Source: Hibiscus mutabilis
Lineage: Eukaryota; Streptophyta; Magnoliopsida; Malvales; Malvaceae
Length of the DNA stretch: 64,000 nucleotides
Direction: 5' to 3'
NCBI GenBank assembly: GCA_019671005.1
Contig: CM033745.1
Coordinates: forward strand, 44,077,241 to 44,141,240
Below the pieces are notes generated by a model. That model did no database searches and was not told the origin of the DNA. It worked only from the letters and a program-made list of their open reading frames with translations. Made by a program: the position numbers and the translations under genes. Positions 11,057 to 23,553 of the stretch are shown here, in pieces. Numbering within the stretch: position 1 is the stretch's first letter; each line of letters opens with the position of its first letter.

Positions 11057-12521
11057 TGTTAAGTGTCTAAAAGTACTATTTTATTCACCCTTTTTATTCA
11101 TATTATTGCTAGACTTAGGCTCATATTAGTTGCATTATTAGCCATTCATGCATGTTTGTATAGTTTCCTTGGTTGACAAGCTTGATTTCATATTTTGCTT
11201 AATTTTGTGGAAAAAGGGTGCTGCCGATAGTTGTTTTTGTGTGTGTGCAGAATCACTTGCCTAAACAAGGCTAGAACCAATTGCCAGGGCAGTGCATGAA
11301 GGAGATGTCGACATAGTTGCCAGAGTAATACATGAAGGAGATGCCAAGCTAGTTGCCAGAGCAATTGTTGATAAGGGATAAGATGATATGGCAGTCGAAA
11401 TTGATGACTAGATAAGCCCAAGATGACATGGACCAAAGTTAAATCCCAAAGGAGTTTGATTTCCATGAAGAGGTCAAAGAGAAATTAAATCCCAAAAAGA
11501 TAGGAGAAGATCTAGAAGGAATTTAAATATAATAAAGAAATATATTCTTTTAAAGTATTTAATTCCAACTTAACTTCCTCCTCAAGAAGGACTTTGACCT
11601 AGCCATCTCCTATTTAAAGGAGACCAAGCCTTCAAACTCAAGGAGAGAGCAAAGGGGAGAGATTTCGACAAGAGGCTTCAACCATTCTTCATATTTTTCT
11701 TTCTTGTTCAATTAGGTTTATGTTAGGGATTCTTTGTTTTGTGTTTCTTTGGAACCTAGCCATGAACTAAATCTATTTGGCTAAGGTTATTGTGTTTTGT
11801 GGTTGTGAGAAACAATTGGATTTTGTTTAGGTAATAAGAATTTGCACTTTCAATTCAAGGTTTACTCATTCTTGGTTTTTATTCTTGTTTGCGAGTGAAT
11901 TGGGAGAGGATATCGTAACTCTATCTATTTATCCAATATCGAGAGAGTTAGATTCAAGAAACAAATGAGTATGGTCTTTATTCAATCTATTGATGGTGAA
12001 GATTAATTCAGCTTAGGAATAAGTTAAGGATTTCAACGGCTAAGAGAAGTGTGAGATTGGTTGTTGTTCACCCTTGATTCACGCAGGGATGTATTGTCAA
12101 GGCATGCACAATTAGCTAGAGTTTTGACTTAGGGATAAGAAGAAACATTTGAAGAACGCTCTGCTGAACCTTGAAGTTGCTGGTCAGCCACCCAAACAGT
12201 TGCCTAGCTAGTTGCCTAGGCAACCGTCGATTAGTTGCCAAGGCAACCCCGCTGCGCAAGTTGCCACGGCAACCGAGTTGCCCTTGCACTCTTTTACCAA
12301 GATGATCCAATCGACTATCACACCTCAACTCACGATAACCTGCCCTATTCTCTCTCATTTGATTATATCTTCTTTTACTTTATTGCTTTCTAATTTAGTT
12401 GTTAGTTAAACTCCTACAATATTCTTGAAGTGGCACCAATCTATGTGGAGATGATATCTTTTATATTATAACTTGCGACGTGTACACTTGCACAATTGCG
12501 GAGCATTTATTACACACAACA
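11057..12521 (+). repeat. AT3 5' LTR (1465 bp)
   Basis: Starts TGTTAAGTGTC and ends TACACACAACA. Three GTTGCC-NN-GGCAAC palindromes lie at 12211-12224, 12234-12247 and 12260-12273. Compared with AT1 and AT4, a short stretch before the primer-binding end (near 12420) is deleted. An antisense open frame (11188-11466) has no known domain and is not counted as a gene. Confidence 0.88.
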
Positions 12522-12527
12522 AGTTTT

Positions 12528-12545
12528 TCGCGCCGTTGCCGGGGA
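12528..12545 (+). promoter_or_regulatory. AT3 primer-binding site (tRNA-Asp)
   Basis: TCGCGCCGTTGCCGGGGA differs at one base from the form in AT4. It lies six bases after the LTR end, the same spacing as in AT4. Confidence 0.85.
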
Positions 12546-12639
12546 TTGGCAATAGTGACTTTGTTTTTATTTTCTTGCACTTTTTATTTTTCTTGTTTAA
12601 GATTCAAAGGGTTAACAAACTTTGGTTTTGCATTGGTAT

Positions 12640-14395
12640 ATGACTAGGGTGAAACCGATTACACCATAATATCCCTTTGATCCAGAAATCGAACGAACCT
12701 TGCAAAAACTCAGACAAAGGTTAAGAGTAGCAATGGCTAATCAAGACGAAAATATGAATTAGGATGTTCCAGAAGGAGGAGGAGTGATTCTTGCATGAAA
12801 CAGAACTATTCGAGACTATCTTGAAGAAGATCTTGAAGGACTCAATCCAGGAGTTGTCACACCTGAAATTGAAGCTGACCACTTTGAGTTGAAACCGGTG
12901 ATGCTCAATATCATCAACACAATTGGTCAATTTGGCAGCTCAACAACTGAAGATGCACGACAACATCTTAAATATTTCCTCGATATTTGCAATTCATTAA
13001 AAATACAAAGAGTCACCCCGATGTTTTACGACTAAGATTATTCCCCTATTCGCTAAGGGATAGGGCAAAAGCATGGTTGAATAGTATTCCTGCCGGAATC
13101 AATAGGATCTTGGACCGATCTATGTCATGATTTCCTTGCTCGATTGAATCCTACAAATTTGACTGATAAGCTTCGTAACAAAATTATTTCTTTTCGGCAT
13201 GTAGATATGAATCCATGTACGAGGCTTGGGAGTGATATAGAGAACTTCTACACAAATGCCCCCTACATGTATTCCAGTGTGGACACAAGTAACAATGTTT
13301 TACAGCGTTGTGAATACATCAACAATGATAATGCTAGATGCCTCGACAAACGACATACTCCTAGATAACTCACAGGAAGAAGCAATGCAAATTCTGAACA
13401 GGCTTGCCAAGAATGATTATTTGTTCCCATCTGCTAGAAGAGGAGGAGTTAGACGCCAAGCCAGAGTAGATGAACTGGGATCATCAGATTCAATTTTGGC
13501 ACAATTGGCCACTCTAACCAAGACGGTCTAGAACATGCAGAAACCAAACAACACACCGAAGGTCAAGGTAATGGATTCCTTTTGTGAGTTATGTGGTGGT
13601 AACCATGATTCTTCTGAATGTATGCAGAATCCAGCTTTTATGTGCAGAATTACAACCAAAACAACAATATGATGTCCAATACATACAATCTATCTTGCAA
13701 GAAGCACCCGAATTTTTCATGGAGTAATCCCAACAATGCTCTAAAGCAGAACAATCAGAATACATAAACATCGAGATTCTAGCAAAATATGCAACGGCAA
13801 CAGTTGTCGCAGCAACAGCCGACAACATCTAGTTCTTTGGAAAATTCTCTCAATACTTTTATGTTGAAAACTGAATCTTATATGGCTGAGAATAGTAACT
13901 TCAAAAAAAGAGCTGATGCTTTTATTAACATGACCGAGATGAGATTACAAAACCAAGAGGTGGCAATCAAATCATTGGAAAATCAAGTCAGACAATTTGC
14001 TCAAAACCTGAATACTAGACTGCAAAGAGGTTTACCTAACGATGCTGAAGTCGCAAAAGGAACTGGCCATGAGCAATGTAAGGCGATTACCACTAGGACT
14101 GACCAACAACTTAAAGAGGCTCAAGCTCGCTCATCAAACAAAACTCCACAAAAAGAACAAGATGAACTCAGCGGCAAAACCTCAGATGCTGAACCAGGAA
14201 TTGCCGCGGCAACCAGCAATAAGCATGCCTCGGCAACCAATGATAAGGATGCCGCAGCAACCAATGATAGGCACACCATGGCAACCCCAGTCGACGATGC
14301 CTCGGCAACTCTAGTTGCCCTGGCAATGCCATCAATCAGGTTCTAGAACAATGAAAGGATCGAAGATATCTGACTTCCACCACAATTCCCACAAT
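12640..14395 (+). pseudogene. gag: AT3 gag, broken and truncated
   Basis: Athila-type gag starting MTRVKPITP. A second ATG (MANQDENMN) is at 12733. Capsid segments RDYLEEDLEGLNPGVVTPE and YEARLGS/CTRLGSD-type sequence are split by stops and shifts near 12670, 12796, 13020 and 13100-13260. The knuckle CELCGGNHDSSEC is near 13585. A Gln-rich part and the segment 13789-14346 follow, with SASAT-like repeats (14190-14320) that contain GCCTCGGCAACC. The gene stops at the inversion junction 14396-14404 in the region that leads into protease. Confidence 0.8.
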
Positions 14396-15022
14396 GGTTG
14401 AAGCATCTTATCGAAATCTCTCCCCTTTGCTCCCTCCTTGAGTTTGACGGCTTGGTCTCCTTTAAATATGAGATGGCTAGGTCAAAGTCCTTCTTGAGGA
14501 GAAAGTTAAGTTGGAATTAAATACTTTAAAAGAATATAATTCTTTATTATATTTAAATTCCTTCTAGATCTTCTCCTATCTTTTTGGGATTTAATTTCTC
14601 TTTGACCTCTTCATGGAAATCAAACTCCTTTGGGATTTAACTTTGCTCCACGTCATCTTAGGCTTATCTAGTCATCAATTTCGATTGCCATATCATCTTA
14701 TCCCTTATCGACAATTACCCTGGAAACTAGCTCGACATCTCCTTCATGCATTACCCTGGCAACTGTGTCGGCATCTCCTTCATGCACTGCCCTGGCAACT
14801 GGTTCCAATCTTGTTTAGGCAAGTGATTTTGCATACACACAAAAACAACTATCGGCAGCACCCTTTTTCCACAAAATTAAGCAAAATATGAAATCAAGCT
14901 TGTCCACCAAGGAAACTCTGCAAACATGCATGAATGGCTAATAATGCAACTAATATGAGCCTAAGTCTAGCAATAATATGAATAAAAAGGGCGAATAAAA
15001 TAGTACTTTTAGACACTTAACA
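14396..15022 (-). repeat. Inverted copy of the first 627 bp of the Athila LTR
   Basis: Reverse complement of an LTR from its start (CTTAACA at 15016-15022) back to GGTTGAAGC at 14396-14404, matching bases 11057-11683 of the AT3 5' LTR with equal length. The open frame at 14613-14891 is the mirror of the antisense frame in the 5' LTR and is not a gene. Confidence 0.88.
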
Positions 15023-15632
15023 CACCCCCAAACTCGAACTATTGCATGTCCTCAAGCAATGCAAACTAATAATTACCCGCCAAGACTTCAATTTTCACAA
15101 ACTTAACTTTGAACTTTATTTCAATTCTCATAACTGTGGCACAAAGTATGATTGGCTTTTCATTTTTCGAAAAACTTAGGAGTTACTCGGAATCAAACTA
15201 TAATGCTTGTGAGTGTGTGTGGAGTTGTGTGCAAGTTGATTTTTCAGATTCTATGCAAACAAGAGGTTTTCAAATTACTTCCTTGGGTTCTTTTAACATG
15301 TTTTAACTAGAGCCGGTTTCGGGCACCTCTAGTGTTTTGTTTTTAGTTTTCTTAACTAAATTAATTTATTCGACTAGAGTCAGTTTTGGGCACCTCTAGC
15401 GATCAATTTTTAGCACATACTAGAGCCAATTTCGGGCACCTCTAGCATTCATCCAATTTTTATTCTAATCCCCCAATTTTTTAACTATCAACCTAAGTTC
15501 GCTAGAATTCCTTAAATCAATCAAGCCACAACAGCGTTTAATCAAGTTTAGCATCATAGTAAGATTCTAAGTGTTTCCACGGTTATCCTAGAATAAAAAA
15601 TTCTATCAATTAAGTGCATTGGCAACGTCATT
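15023..15632 (-). other. Inverted Athila polypurine tract and 3' UTR with hairpin repeats
   Basis: CACCCCCAAACTCGAAC at 15023 onwards is the complement of the polypurine tract. Antisense CTAGAG...CTCTAG units lie at 15307-15444. Similarity to the AT4 3' UTR ends at about 15632 (GCATTGGCAACGTCA), where SL1 sequence resumes. Confidence 0.8.
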
Positions 15633-18618
15633 TTAATCAAATGGGAAATTTACTCATTTCTTGTATGGCTTATAAGATATGCTCACCAAGAACTTCTATT
15701 AACAATACGCTCACTAAGAGCTACTGAAATCAAAGCTCACCATGAGCTATCATAATATACTTAACCAAGACTTCCTTGAATTCTTTACTTAATAAAAACA
15801 TTTCATTTCTTTTACAAGTTTGCCTTGGATCACTATTGTTGGTGAATAACATTAGTTCAGGCAATATTTAGCTTAGAGCACATAGCAATAGCTAATATCA
15901 AATTATATCAACAAGCGATGGTAATTAGTAACATCGAAACATATCAATGGGGCATCCCCCGGGCAATACTTTGAACAAGAGTACCAGAGGTACTAAAAGA
16001 TCATTTGATCTTAATAACAAGGGACCTTAGTCCAAACATTTCAGGCATCAACCAATATATCCAAGGTCTTCAATTTACAGGGTAAACTTATGTGTTTTAT
16101 CTTAATTTTCATATTTAGGAAGTTGCTTGTTGTACAAGTGGCTTTACTTTTAAGCTAACAGAGATTTCTTAGGTTTCAAGTAAACTTGCTTGTTTCCTTA
16201 TTTGAATGACTTATTGCATAAGTCAAGCTTTCTTGCTTCATAATTTTGTCATTCGGGAAGTATCTTATTGTGCAAGTAACTTTACTTTTAAGCTAACATA
16301 GATTTCTTAGGTTACAAGTAACCTTGCTTAATTCTATATTTCAGTAACTTATAATCATCCTTCAAGCTTCTTTTACTTCTTAACACTTTAGAGTTAACTA
16401 TTTAGTCTTTCCTGTAAATCATATTGCCATTAGTTAATCAGTTAATCCAGGCTTATTATAAGTACACAATTCATATCAAAATCAAAGACATTCCATAGCC
16501 AGTCGTTCAAACATAGAAAGGCATTTTTAAATACAACAATTGCAATATCATTCAAGTTAAAACATGAATCCCATGCTATGAATGTATGCTTATCATCAAT
16601 TAGCTCTATTTGAGCCTTTTCATAATGTACATGTAATGCATCTCATTCATAAACAATTGTTACATAATCTTAACAAATTAGACATCGGGATAAATCCGCG
16701 TTACCCGAGACTCAAGTGACTACACTTACCTTATTTTCCAACATTATGGAATACCTGATCCACTAACTCGATTTACTTCCTTCCATAGCCATTCACATGT
16801 CCAGTGTGTACCTCAATCATAACAGCAAGTAATCAAAACCAAACCAAACTATTCAACTCATAACATAGTCGTAAATATTTTAGCCAACAATTCAATTCAT
16901 TGCATATATATATATATATAACACAAAACAACTCACATATCATTCAACCATGACAACATTACTAGTAGTCAACATACATGAATCTGGCAGCATATTCATT
17001 TTCATATATTAACATACATGACTTCAATTGTTTATATTTCTATTCATGTTAAACAGGGAAGTAACAATTGTTCCAAAACTGTTACAAAACAGTTTACCAA
17101 ACGGTAAACAAAACAGTCTCAATGTACCTAGGCTGCTGCTGCCAGGCAGCTTGTACACTACTTACTTAAACATGCATAACTTTTATTTCGTATGTCGGAA
17201 TTTCAATTAGTTTATACCGTTAGAAAGGTTATTTAACCCTCTTTACAACAGTTTAGACATTGCATTTTAATGTCTTGCCAATTAATACAGTTTTTAGTTC
17301 AAAGACAGGGCAATTGCATTTCTGGACAGTTTGCACTGTCCGGAGGTTTTCATTTCCAGATTCCAGGTCACAATCCAGAATTCAATTCTGTTTTCTCCTA
17401 ATGAAAATAGACATATTAAGGTTTAGTACATATAAATTTCATCCATTAAATCAGCCTATACAATTTATGGTGATTTTTCAAAGTTGCTGCCCAAAACAGA
17501 GTTTTCTGGGCAGATTACACTAGGTTAGGTTTTAAGCTTCTTAATTCATTAGGACATGATTCTAACATGATAATTTAGCTTATATACATTTCCTTACAAG
17601 TTTAGGTCAGTTTAATTCACTTATAAAAATGATAAAAATAGGGCATTAGTGATCAATAGATTCGATCACTATATCAAGGCAGCATTTCATACAATTTCCA
17701 GCAACATGCTTATTCTTTCTAACAACTAGCACATATATATATATGAACCATGATTATCATATACAATTTCCAGCGATGAATTCAATCATCTTTACATGCA
17801 CATTGGTTCGATTCTTGTTACTAATCTCATAATTTAACCAAAATCTCATAACAATAAGTTCATGTATATTTTGAATTAAACAATGACAGCCAAAACAGGT
17901 TCAAACAACAACAACAATATGGAATTTGATATTTCCACTGATTCAATTATTTTAGAATAGCCCTTAAATTGATTTCCTTCAAGCAACTACTAGACCAACA
18001 TTTCTATCATGATCCATCAATGGACCTTACACAAATGGGTTACCAATTATCACAAGCATAACAACATCAAAATACATAATTTCTATGGCTAAAGATTGTA
18101 ATAAGGAAAACATATATTCAACTCCATCATCACCAATCCCTTGAGATAAATTACTACATAAATTCCAAGCTTACATTTAATTCAATTGGAGAGGGAGAAT
18201 CAGTCTTACCCTCTAAGCAATCCTCAAGATGGAATTCATTCAAAATTCCTAAGATTAAATCTCCAAAAGCTTCCTCTATCCAACTTCCACCGAATCTTTT
18301 CTCACTAGCTCCATGATCGGCTCATGCCTAAGGGATGAAGATGAATCTCTCCTTAATTTCATCCCTTTCACCGATCCTTACACTTTGCTCACCCTTGGAT
18401 TGACAAGTGTGTGGATCCTTAAACCATTGATTGTTTTGCATGCAACTTAACACTTTAATAATCATTCGGTTCTAGTTCTTTCAAATTGGGTATCTATTTC
18501 TTCTTTACTTCAATTTTGGTCCTAACTCAATTAATTGATCTATCAAATGGTGCTTCAAACAATTTATTTAATAATAATTCTAATAGTATACTTCTAGGCC
18601 GAACCATGGGGTATTACA
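15633..18618 (-). other. SL1 right segment, non-coding
   Basis: About 3 kb of A/T-rich LTR sequence. It includes internally repeated phrases such as AACATAGATTTCTTAGGTT (near 16160 and 16300), a TA microsatellite at 16904-16920 and a second TA run near 17730. The open frames 17028-17210 and 17260-17523 show no domain. It ends GGGGTATTACA followed by the GGCAG target duplication. Confidence 0.6.
16904..16920. repeat. (TA)n microsatellite
   Basis: Uninterrupted AT dinucleotide run within SL1. Confidence 0.9.
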
Positions 18619-18623
18619 GGCAG

Positions 18624-19565
18624 CCTTGAAATCCTTGTAGACACAAGTCGGGCAATTCGCTCATAACTTGAATATGAGACCACCAGGAGGTTTACCTAGC
18701 GATACTGAGGTCGCCAAAGGAATAGGCCATGAGCAGTGTAAAGTGATCACCACCTGGAGCGAACGGAAGCTTAATGATACACCTGCCTAGCTAATAAACT
18801 GACCAGGAGAGCAACCCCTTGTCCAACAAGACGAGTCCAACAACAAAACCTCTGCCAAAACTGATGAATCAGAGAATGCCCCGTCAATTCTACATGCTTC
18901 GGAAAGTCCTGATGCATCGCCAATTCCTCAAATCAAATTCCAATGCAAAGAACGGATTGAGGACATCTGACTGCCACCACCATTCCCACAGAGATTGAAA
19001 CGACAAAAGCAAGAATACCAGTTCAATAAGTTCCTTGACATCTTGAAGCAAGTCCACATCAACATGCCATTGGTTGAAGCAATAGAACAAATGTTGAACT
19101 ATGCTAAGTTCCTCAAAGACATTGTCTCTAAGAGGACTAGGCTAGGGGAATTTGAAACAGTTACTGTGACAGAAGGATGCATGGCCATGCTACATAATCG
19201 CATCCCACCCAAGCTTAAAGATCCCGACAGTTTCACCATACCATGTTCAATCATAAACCATTATGTCGGGAAGGCATTGTGTGATCTTGGAGCAAGCATA
19301 AAATTGATGCCAAAATCAGCTTTCTAGAAATTGGGAATTGGGAAGGCAAGACCAACAACAGTCATGGTACAGCTTGTTGGCAGATCCTACGTGCACCCAG
19401 AGGGAAAAATCAAAGATATACTAGTAAGAGTTGATAAATTTATTTTTCCTCCTGACTTTATTGTTTTGGATTGTAAAGAAGATGAGTTTGCCCCGATTAT
19501 TCTTGGGAAACCATTCTTCGCTACGGGAAAAAACCATGAGGGTAAACGACCAGCAAGTGAAGCTT
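18624..19565 (+). pseudogene. gag-pro: AT2 gag C-terminus and aspartic protease
   Basis: Resumes AT2 gag after SL1 (QPxSLETL-like, then RPPGGLPSDTEVAKG near 18680-18720). From 18995 the frame is open through FLDILKQVHINMPLVEAIEQ and the protease core ALCDLGASIKLMPKS near 19279-19318, where Athila elements carry DLGAS in place of the usual DTGAS. One TAG at 19325 separates it from the second half (KLGIGKARPTTVM to PIILGKPFFATG). A stop before QLPPPFPQ near 18968 and a deletion at about 19530 also break it. Protease would process the Gag-Pol precursor; this copy is inactive. Confidence 0.82.
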
Positions 19566-22500
19566 AATGTTTTCTACATCCTTAAGCATGCTGACAATCA
19601 AGAAGAGTGCCAAGTCATCCGAGCAACAATTAAATTCAACTTTAACATATAGGAAGATTGGCATGACAATTGCCTCGGTAATTGTATTACTGAACCTGAG
19701 GAATTTGAAGAACCGGACGATGAAGAGCAGGATAAAGCCAATTGGATAGCAAGTCATCCAGGTAAGTATTTTGAATCATTGGACTACTCAGGTAAGTAGG
19801 GTAAAATTAAAAAACCCTCTATTGAGCAACTTCCTATTCTTGAATTCAAACCATTGCCAAAGCAATTGAAATATGCTTATTTGGGAGTCGATAACACTTT
19901 GTTTGTGATAATTCCTTCTAAGTAATAGCCTAAATAGGAAAAGACGTTGATCAACATGTTGGCATTGCACAAAAAGACAATAGGATGGATAATTGTCGAC
20001 TTGAAAGGAATTAGCCCGACAGTGTGTATGCACAAAATCCTATTGGAGGATGATACCGACAATTGAGGCACAAAGGAGGCTTAACCCTGCTATGATGGAA
20101 GTCGTGAGGAAGGAAATCATCAAATGGCTTGATGCGGGAATCGTATATCCTACCTCTGATAGTACATGGGTAAGCCCGGTACAATGTGTACCGAAAAAAG
20201 GGAGGTATAACTGTGGTAAGCAACGAAAGCAATGAACTAATCCCAACTAGGACTGTGACCGATTGGATGGTTTGTATAGACTACTGCAAGTTAAATAAAG
20301 CCACTAGGAAAGATTATTTTCCTTTACCATTTATTGACCAAATGCTTGACCGACTTGCAGGTAATTTTTTTATTGTTTTCTTGATGGTTACTCAAGTTAT
20401 AACAAAATTGCCATAGCACCAGATGATTAGGCAAAGACCACCTTCAGATGCCCTTATTATACCTACGCTTTTCGAAGGATGTTGTTTGGATTATGTAATG
20501 CTCCGACAACTTTCTAGAGATGTATGATGGCAATTTTCTCTGACATGGTGGAAGATTTCCTAGAAATCTTCATGGACGATTTTTTGGTATTCGGCGACAA
20601 CTTCAACAATTGTCTCAGCAATTTGGAGAAAGTGCTGACCGATGTGAAGAATCCAATCTAGTGCTCAATTGGGAGAAGTGCCACTTCATGGTAGATTAAG
20701 GCATAGTGCTCGGTCACAAGATCTCATCCAAGGGAATTGAAGTCGACAGAGCCAAGGTGGAAGTGATCAAAAAATTGCCGCCACCAAATTCGGTCAAAGG
20801 AATTCGATGCTTTCTCGGCCGCAGGTTTTTATAGAAGGTTTATTTATAAGTTTTCTAAAATTTCTAAACCTTTGTGTAATTTTCTTGAACAGGACAAAGC
20901 CTTTAATTTTGATGACTCATACATCCAAGCATTCAAAGCCTTGAAGAAGCAACTTGCCTTGGCACCCACTTTCATTCGGCCCGATTGGACCTTAGCCTTT
21001 GAACTTATGTATGATGTAATCGACTTTGCAGTATGAGCAGTACTAGGTCAACAAATAGGTAAAATCTTTTATGTGATATACTATGCTAGTAAAACTCTTA
21101 ATGAAGCTCAAGTGAACTACACCACTACGGAGAAAGAGTTACTAGCTATAGTTTTCACTTTTGATAAATTTTGTTCATACTTGACCGGGACAAAGGTAAT
21201 TGTTCATACTGATCATTCGGCAATTAAGTACCTTTTTTCCAAGAAAGATGCCAACCTCGTTTAATTCGTTGGATTTCAGTTTTACAAGAGTTTGACATTG
21301 AAATTAAGGACAATAAGGGTACCGAGAACCAAGTCGCCGACCATTTGTCATGACTAGAACGAGGAAAAGATGATGACACAAACATGGAAATCCATGATGC
21401 ATTCCTGGATGAGCATTTGTTAATTGCCTCGGCAATGCCCGTGGTAATAGCAACATCAATTACCTTACCAATTCCATGGTATGCAGACTTAGTGAATTTC
21501 CTGGTTAGTGGCATTTTACCTCATGATCTTACTCACTAGGGAAAGAAGCAATTCTGACATGATGCTAAACATTATTATTGGGATGAGCCTCTTTTATTTA
21601 AACAGTGTACAAATTAGGTTATTAGGCGATGCATCCTCAAGGAATAGCAGCAAAACGTGCTCTGACAATGCCATTAATCACCCTTTGGAGGTCATTTTGG
21701 AGGCATTCACACAGTGGTCAAATTCTTGCAATTCAATTTCTATTAGCCAACACTTTATAGAGATGCTCAAGACTTCTACAAGAGGTGTGATCGAAGTCAG
21801 TGAACAGGGAATATTTCATGCTGACACGAGATGCCACTATAGAATATCCTTGAGGTCGAGTTGTTTGACGTGTGGGGGATCGATTTCATGGGACCCTTCC
21901 CATTCTTATTCAAAAATGTATACATTCTACTTGCAATGGACTACGTGTCTAAATGGGTAGAGGTAGCTGCAGTTCCCAACAACGATTCCAAGACTGTGTA
22001 TAAATTCTTGCAAAAAAACATATTCACACGATTCGGGACACCGAGGGCAATTATCAGTGATTGAGGCACCCACTTCGACAATAGGCTAATTGCCAAAATG
22101 CTGGAGCGATTTGGAGTGACACACAAAATTGCCACGACATATCATCCATAGACAAACGGGCAAGCCGAAATTTCCAATCGTGAGTTGAAGGTAATTCTTG
22201 AAAAAGTTGTCAATCTTTCTCGAAAGGACTGGTCTGCAAGAATTGATGAAGCACTATAGGCATATCGAACAGTATTCAAGACGTCGTTAGGCATGTCGCC
22301 TTACAGACTTGTCTACGGTAAGACTCGCCACCTTCCGATGGAGATCGAACATAAGGCTTATTGGGTGATCAAAACTGTCAACATGGTTGGGAGAGTGCTG
22401 GACAAAAGTGACTATTGGACCTCAACGAGATCGAAGAATTGCATGCCTTAGCTTATGATAACGCAAGAATCTACAAGGAGAAAATGAAGCGTTAGCATGA

Positions 22501-22759
22501 TAAGAAGCTATTGCCGCGGCAATTTCTGCCCGGGCAATTAGTTCTTCTCTTCAACTCTCAGCTGAAACTCTTCTCGGGAAAACTAAAATTGAGATGGTCC
22601 AGGTCCTTCGAATTTGTAAAACCTTTCATTCATGGTGTCGTGATAATCAAGTTCACCATTGACGGGCATGAGTTCAAAGTTAACGGACAAAGATTAAAGC
22701 ACTATACCAGCAACCATGTTGAGCGCGACAAGGAAGTGGTTACTTTAGGAGAAACATGA
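19566..22759 (+). pseudogene. pol: AT2 pol: RT, RNase H, integrase
   Basis: Decayed polyprotein. RT runs from about 19980 to 20850 (IIKWLDAGIVYPTSDSTWVSPVQ near 20118, catalytic FMDDFLVFGDNF near 20571). RNase H is at 20880-21360 (IYYASKTLNEAQVNYTTTEKELLAI, VHTDHSAIKYLFSKKDA). The linker near 21415-21485 is short, without the repeat array of AT1 and AT4. The integrase core keeps WGIDFMGPF at about 21867, IISD near 22050 and TNGQAEISN near 22153. The C-terminal segment has LPRQFLPGQLVLLFNSQLK near 22511. Numerous stops and shifts (for example 19650, 20447, 20698, 21037, 22063, 22149) make it non-functional. Confidence 0.85.
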
Positions 22760-23553
22760 TCATGCTCTCCTTTAGTATTTATACTTTTATATTTTTAGAC
22801 TTATTTTATTTTTAGGATAAAAATATGTTTTTAGTTTAATTTTTATTCTTTTTACCTTTATCTTTCCACATTTTCTTTTTTTCTTTGTTTTTAATTCCAT
22901 AACCACAATCACTATAGCCAAGAGCATCAAGACAATTCCTCACCAGCTAAGGAACAAGAAGTGCCAAAGAAAGCACCAACAACGAAGCTTGCTCGAGCAA
23001 CCAAAGTTGTCTATGATGCTAAATATTATGAACACAGTTGTGGCTTGTTGATTGAAAGAAACTTGGTGAACTTAGGTTGCTTAAAATTTGGGTAAATTTA
23101 AAATTAAAAGTTAATTTCTTGCTAGAGGTGCCCGAAACTGGCTCTAGTAGTTGCACATTAAAGATATCGCTAGAGGTGCCCAAAATTGGCTCTAGTCGAC
23201 AAAAAAATTAATTAAAATAAGAAATTGCTTGCTTTACTAGAGGTGCTTGAAATTGGCACTAGTAAAAAGAAAAATAAATACCCCAGTAATTAAATTGATA
23301 AAAGCCTATTGTTCACATAGAATCTTGAAAATCAACTTGTACGCAACTACGCACACACATTGTCGCAAGCATTATAGTTTGGTTATGGGAAATTTTTGTG
23401 CCATCCGAAAAATTCAAAAGGTGATCATACTTTGTGCCACGATTTTGAGGTTTGAAGACAAATTTAAAGCATGTCTTTGATGATTAAAGTCTTGGCAGGT
23501 AATTGTTAAATTTGCATTGCTTGAGGACAAGCAATAGTTTGAGTTTGGAGGGG
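22760..23553 (+). other. AT2 3' untranslated region without ORF3
   Basis: The spacer after pol runs directly into a short piece resembling the ORF3 leader (ACAATCACTATAGCCAAGAG near 22906), then into the region with hairpin repeats and the polypurine tract. The roughly 1.5-kb ORF3 present in AT1 and AT4 is absent. Confidence 0.7.
23122..23262 (+). repeat. Three hairpin units, CTAGAG...CTCTAG
   Basis: Units start at about 23122, 23170 and 23237. The third is degraded (GTGCTTGAAATTGGCACTAG). Same family as 4581-4767. Confidence 0.8.

Larger units (their letters stand above)
11057..15632 (+). mobile_element. AT3: chimeric, foldback Athila-type copy
   Basis: The plus-strand part has a 5' LTR, tRNA-Asp PBS and gag up to the start of the protease region (14395). 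It then switches to the reverse complement of an Athila 3' end: antisense LTR first half (14396-15022), antisense polypurine tract, then antisense 3' UTR with hairpin repeats (to about 15632). RT, RNase H, integrase and a complete 3' LTR are missing. No target duplication is visible. It splits SL1. Confidence 0.8.
9728..18618 (-). mobile_element. SL1: long solo-type LTR, itself split by AT3
   Basis: Begins TGTAACACCC and ends GGGGTATTACA, flanked on both sides by GGCAG (9723-9727 and 18619-18623), a perfect 5-bp target duplication inside AT2 gag. Without AT3 it is about 4.3 kb. I see no second LTR start, no PBS and no coding domain, so it behaves as a solo LTR. The ends resemble the TG1 LTR read on the plus strand, and GCCTAAGTGAGGTAGT near 11041 matches TG1 at 53661, so the LTR probably reads on the minus strand. 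A heavily deleted element cannot be excluded. Confidence 0.7.

Noticed and set aside
11188..11466. Antisense LTR frame beginning MEIKLLWDLT, also at 14613-14891 and, shortened, 5277-5459
   Set aside because: Present in several LTR copies only because the LTRs are homologous; the frame length varies and no protein domain is recognisable.
16904..16920. TA-run as a possible origin or regulatory site
   Set aside because: A plain microsatellite in A/T-rich LTR DNA, with no supporting context.
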